Assembly: GCF_030687495.1 (NCBI RefSeq)
Contig: NZ_CP117435.1
Span: forward strand, 2,980,501-3,044,500
Reading direction: 5' to 3'
Length of the DNA: 64,000 bases
Origin: Pseudomonas sp. FP453
Lineage (GTDB): Bacteria > Pseudomonadota > Gammaproteobacteria > Pseudomonadales > Pseudomonadaceae
A program made the translations under genes and the position numbers. How positions within the stretch are numbered: position 1 is the stretch's first letter; every line of letters starts with the position of its first letter. The notes below the pieces were generated by a model, which saw only the letters and a program-made list of their open reading frames with translations, did not search any database and was not told where the DNA came from. This document shows, piece after piece, positions 61,801 to 64,000 of this stretch.

Positions 61801-61948
61801 CGGTGGTGATGGTGACCACGGTGTTTTCGGTGCGCGGCCATTGGTTGACCGGCAATTCAAAGATCGAGCGCAGCCCCAGGATCAGGATGAACAGCGAGAC
61901 CACCACGGCCCAGACCGGCCGATGAATAAAGGTGTCGGTAAATTTCAT
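58898..61948 (-). CDS. RND multidrug efflux permease (HAE-1 family)
   Basis: A 1016-residue inner-membrane RND pump with 12 hydrophobic helices and two large periplasmic loops. TM4 keeps the proton-relay Asp pair in VLAIGLVVDDAIIVVENV, and the start MKFTDTFIHRPVWAVVVSL and loop QGIDYLSSSSITGVSTIT are of the MexI/MexF-like type. It expels drugs or toxic metabolites together with the adaptor and outer-membrane channel encoded just upstream; the adaptor stop is 9 bases away. AAGGGTG precedes the ATG. The substrate is not known. Last gene of the operon. Confidence 0.92.
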   Translation of the reverse strand: MKFTDTFIHRPVWAVVVSLFILILGLRSIFELPVNQWPRTENTVVTITTAYYGADASTVAGFITQPLESAIAQAQGIDYLSSSSITGVSTITATLRLNYDASKALTEINTQVNSVKNQLPAQAQEPVLTVAVGQTTDAMYLGFYSDTLPTNNITDYLVRVVKPKLDSVQGVQTAEILGGRQFALRAWLDPDKLAAHNVTAQDVATALANNNYLSAVGSTRGQTVTVDLTAGTDLHTVDEFKQLVIKQKGDALVHLEDVANVTLGAESYDSSVAFSGKRSVFIGIKVAPSANILTVADSVREAFPELQAQLPAGVRGEIVYDSTAFINTSIVEVVKTLAEAMVIVSVVIYLFLGSFRAVIVPLVAIPLSLVGTFFVMYLLGYSINLLTLLALVLAIGLVVDDAIIVVENVDRHIKEEGKGVLEAALVAARELGGPILAMTVVLVAAYVPIGLRSGLTGALFKEFCFSLAGAVTVSAVVALTLSPMMTSRLFKPGQEEGRFARRLDGYFDWLRGRYHRILSGGLDIWPVLVTFGFVLFLLVAASGMTAKSELSPTEDQGLVFMQIKGPPTASPQQMERIADQAFQIANKEAEYAQMFQLTGLPALNQGLGGVLLKSWGDRTRSQAELILDLQQKWNQVPGATIAAFPLPSLPGAQGLPVQFVITTTDSVENLNEVAQAVMAEAQKQQLFWFADMDLKLDKPQARLVVDREKIAALGMTQADVGAALSAALGGNYVNYFSTAGRSYKVIPQVLQVDRLNPEQILDYYIRTPAGAMIPARTVAHIETSTQPESINHFQQLNSATLAGVSGVAQGELLGKLNAILNSIAPSGYTSDFAGESRQFIQESGGFVGLLLFSILIVYLALAFQFESFRDPVVILFSVPPALFGALAFITMGFASINVYTQVGLVTLLGLITKHGILIVQFANELQRAGRSKREAIEEAAAVRLRPILMTTAAMVLGVAPLVWASGAGAAGRHDMGLVIFSGLSIGTLLTLFMVPAMYMFIGATHSHAAETVQHPM

Positions 61949-61957
61949 GGCGCACCC

Positions 61958-63136
61958 TTAGTGTTCTTGGGGAGTCGGGGCGGGGTCGTTCAAGGGCGCG
62001 GCGCTGTTGTCGATCTTCACCGGCGAGCCATTTTTCAGCTTCATCTGGCCGCTGGTGATCAACAGGTCGCCTTCCTTCACCCCGGACACAATCGCCACTT
62101 GATCGCCACGGGTCGGGCCGGTCTTGATAAAGGTCTGTTGCGCCGTGAGCACTTCTTCGCCCTTGTCGTTCTTGCTCGCCGTGGCGATAAACACGGTGGT
62201 GCCGTAAGGGTTGTAGGTCACCGAGGTCTGCGGCACGGTGAGGTAGCGCTGCGGGCTGCCGGCGTTGACCACGGCGCGGGCAAACATGCCCGGCACCAGG
62301 CTTTGCTTGGGGTTGGCGACGGTGGCTTCGACCGTGACGTTGCGCGTGGTCGCATCGAACTGGGTGTCGAGGGTCGTGATGCGCCCGGTGAAGGTCTGAT
62401 TGGACAGGCCGTCCGCCGTCACCGCGACGGTTTGCCCGATGGCGATGGCTTCCAGTTGGGTCTGCGGCACGGTGAAGTCGATGTAGATGGGATCGAAGGT
62501 TTGCAGCGTGGCGATCTTGTCGCCGGGGTTGAGGTACTGGCCGGGGTTGACGCCTGTAATGCCGATGCGCCCGGCAAATGGGGCGCGGATGGACTTTTTC
62601 TCCACCAGCGCGCGTTGTTGTTCGGCGGCGGCGAGCTTGGCCTTCAGGTCGGCAGTGTCGCTGTCCACCAGCGCCTGGGACACCGCGTTGACCGCCAGTT
62701 GCGCCTTGTCCCGCTTGAGCACGATGGCGGCCAGGTCGGCGGTGGCTTCCAGCGCGTGCAACTGGGCGATGTCGGAGTCGGCGTTCAATTGTACGAGCAG
62801 CGCCTGGGCCGCCACTTCCTGCCCGGGCTTGAAACCCATTGTGCGCACGATGCCGCCGACTTCGGTGGTCACGTCCACGCCGCGCACGGCCTTGATCGAG
62901 CCCACGGCGGTGACGCTGGGCTGCCAGTCTTCCAACGGCACGTGCAGGGCGGTGACCACGGCGGCGGGCATGGGCTGTTTGGATTGGGCGATCAGCGCAG
63001 AGATCTGCACGAATTTCACCCCGGCAATGATCGCGACAATCACCAGTACCACCACGACCATGATCAGCATGGGCCGCCACAGCCGCCGCTTGCGCGGGGC
63101 CGGGGGCAGGGGAGAGGCAGTCTGGACGTCGGCCAT
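61958..63136 (-). CDS. RND efflux periplasmic adaptor protein
   Basis: A 392-residue membrane-fusion protein with an N-terminal membrane anchor (about residues 22-42, MLIMVVVVLVIVAIIAGV), lipoyl half-motifs (AVRGVDVTTEVGGIVRTMGF and IRAPFAGRIGITGVNPGQYL), a coiled-coil hairpin between them (about 105-170) and a beta-barrel (FTVPQTQLEAIAIGQTV). There is no lipobox, so it is anchored by its N-terminal helix. It lies between the outer-membrane channel gene (16-base gap) and the permease gene. Confidence 0.92.
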   Translation of the reverse strand: MADVQTASPLPPAPRKRRLWRPMLIMVVVVLVIVAIIAGVKFVQISALIAQSKQPMPAAVVTALHVPLEDWQPSVTAVGSIKAVRGVDVTTEVGGIVRTMGFKPGQEVAAQALLVQLNADSDIAQLHALEATADLAAIVLKRDKAQLAVNAVSQALVDSDTADLKAKLAAAEQQRALVEKKSIRAPFAGRIGITGVNPGQYLNPGDKIATLQTFDPIYIDFTVPQTQLEAIAIGQTVAVTADGLSNQTFTGRITTLDTQFDATTRNVTVEATVANPKQSLVPGMFARAVVNAGSPQRYLTVPQTSVTYNPYGTTVFIATASKNDKGEEVLTAQQTFIKTGPTRGDQVAIVSGVKEGDLLITSGQMKLKNGSPVKIDNSAAPLNDPAPTPQEH

Positions 63137-63152
63137 GGGGGTTCTCGCTGTA

Positions 63153-64000
63153 TCAAGGAGTCGGTTCAGTCGCCGCCGTGTGGGCCGGCCGGAGTTCTTG
63201 CCAGGTGGGCAAGCCGAAGCGGTCCGGGCGGCCTGCGGTGGCGGGGTCTACGTCGCTGCGGTTCCACCAGCCGCCGCCCAGGGCCTGGAACAGCGCCGTG
63301 GTGTCGCTGTACCGCGCCGCCTGCGCGCGCACCCGCGCCAGCACGGTGTTCTGGTAGGTCTGCTGGGCCGTGAGCAGGTTGATATAGGCCACGGCGCCGA
63401 GCTTGAACTGGGCTTGCACCAGGTCCAGGTTGGCTTGCGCCGAGCGCTCGGCCACCACCTGTTGGTTGAGCGCATCGGCATCGGCTTGCAGGGCGCGCAG
63501 GGCGTTGGCCACATCCTGGAACGCGATAAGCACGGTGCCGCGATAGCGCGCGGCCGACTCGTCATAGGCGGCCACGGCAGCGCGCTTGCGGTGTTCCAGC
63601 GCGCCGGCATCGAAGATCGGTTGGGCAATCGCCCCGGCCAGGCTCCACACGCCGGTGCCGGCCGAAAACAGCTGAGTCCCGCTGGCCACCGTGGAACCCA
63701 GCGACCCGGTAATGCTGAACTGCGGCAGCTGGTTGGCCACGGCCACGCCGATATAGGCACTGGCCTGATGCAACTGCGCCTGCGCCGATTGCACATCGGG
63801 GCGCTGGCCGACGAGGGCCGAGGGCAGGCTGACCGGCAATTCCTGCGGCAAGTGCAGGGACGCGAGGTTGAACGCCTCGCCACGGTCCTGGTTGGGAAAC
63901 CGGCCCAGGTAGGCCATCAGCTGGTTGCGGGTTTGCGCCAACTGCTTTTGCAGCGGCGGCAAGGTCGCGCGGGTTTGCGCCAGGCTGGTTTGCTGGGTGA
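63153..64000 (-). CDS. RND efflux outer-membrane channel (OprM/TolC type), 5' end outside window
   Basis: The frame is open from the stop at 63153 to the right edge of the window, giving the last 282 residues of an OprM-family channel. The segments LPVSLPSALVGQRPDVQSAQAQLHQASAYIGVA, LFSAGTGVWSLAGAIAQPIFD and LVQAQFKLGAVAYINLLTAQQTYQNT are the family hallmarks. The signal peptide and first half lie beyond base 64000. It is the first gene of this RND operon in the direction of transcription, an uncommon order for drug pumps (adaptor-permease-channel is usual). Confidence 0.9.
   Translation of the reverse strand, partial: TQQTSLAQTRATLPPLQKQLAQTRNQLMAYLGRFPNQDRGEAFNLASLHLPQELPVSLPSALVGQRPDVQSAQAQLHQASAYIGVAVANQLPQFSITGSLGSTVASGTQLFSAGTGVWSLAGAIAQPIFDAGALEHRKRAAVAAYDESAARYRGTVLIAFQDVANALRALQADADALNQQVVAERSAQANLDLVQAQFKLGAVAYINLLTAQQTYQNTVLARVRAQAARYSDTTALFQALGGGWWNRSDVDPATAGRPDRFGLPTWQELRPAHTAATEPTP

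Noticed and set aside
60056..63373. 1105-residue open frame opposite the RND genes
   Set aside because: His/Gly/Gln/Arg-rich translation typical of an antisense shadow; it spans three real genes on the other strand.

Overview
The window is GC-rich (codon third positions mostly G or C) and reads as chromosome from a Pseudomonas of the P. fluorescens group. The evidence is an alkaline-protease/lipase type I secretion operon (aprA-aprI-aprDEF-lipA), an OprD-type porin, an RlhA homologue, a MexF/MexI-like RND pump and many Pseudomonas REP/REPIN palindromes between genes. No tRNA, rRNA, CRISPR array, prophage or insertion sequence was seen.

Layout. 1-7.3 kb: tail of an unknown gene, a MocR-type regulator, phosphoglucomutase, a pirin, a UvrD-like helicase and a DUF1652 protein. 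7.6-11.4 kb: an amine/polyamine set (NTF2-AraC regulator, frameshifted FAD amine oxidase, cupin, PotF-type binding protein). 11.6-12.1 kb: a stand-alone serralysin-type C-terminal (RTX-like) domain. 12.1-15.6 kb: a LuxR regulator divergent from an APC permease and a DmpA-type aminopeptidase. 15.9-23.7 kb: secreted protease AprA, its inhibitor, the AprDEF exporter and RTX lipase. 23.8-29.1 kb: small lipoprotein, bacterial FAN1 nuclease overlapping an Fe-S (XPD/DinG-like) helicase, epoxide-hydrolase-like protein. 29.1-34.6 kb: a two-component pair (regulator frameshifted) divergent from exported MsrB, a CcdA-thioredoxin membrane protein and exported MsrA, which together look like an envelope methionine-sulfoxide repair unit. 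34.8-37.1 kb: alpha-E and circularly permuted ATP-grasp pair. 37.6-43.1 kb: a two-helix membrane protein, a very short acidic ORF, and a 1610-residue protein with a C-terminal glycosyltransferase domain that keeps the catalytic signature of clostridial glucosylating toxins (TcdA/TcdB). 43.2-46.2 kb: an overlapping hybrid kinase-regulator-EAL operon (EAL gene frameshifted). 46.5-51.8 kb: Lrp regulator, EamA exporter, RlhA, RidA, OprD porin. 52.2-57.8 kb: GlxA-type regulator divergent from a sulfonate-type binding protein, an arylsulfotransferase-like protein and a TonB receptor, a likely organosulfur set. 57.9-64 kb: oxaloacetate decarboxylase family enzyme and an RND efflux operon with its outer-membrane gene first, running off the window.

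The most interesting items are the TcdB-like glycosyltransferase toxin, the envelope methionine-sulfoxide repair unit with its own electron carrier, the orphan serralysin tail near the apr operon, and a plus-strand terminator at 52.1 kb with no gene in front of it. Four single-base insertions break three otherwise intact genes (FAD oxidase twice, an OmpR regulator, an EAL protein); whether these are real mutations or sequencing errors must be settled before any of these genes is called dead.
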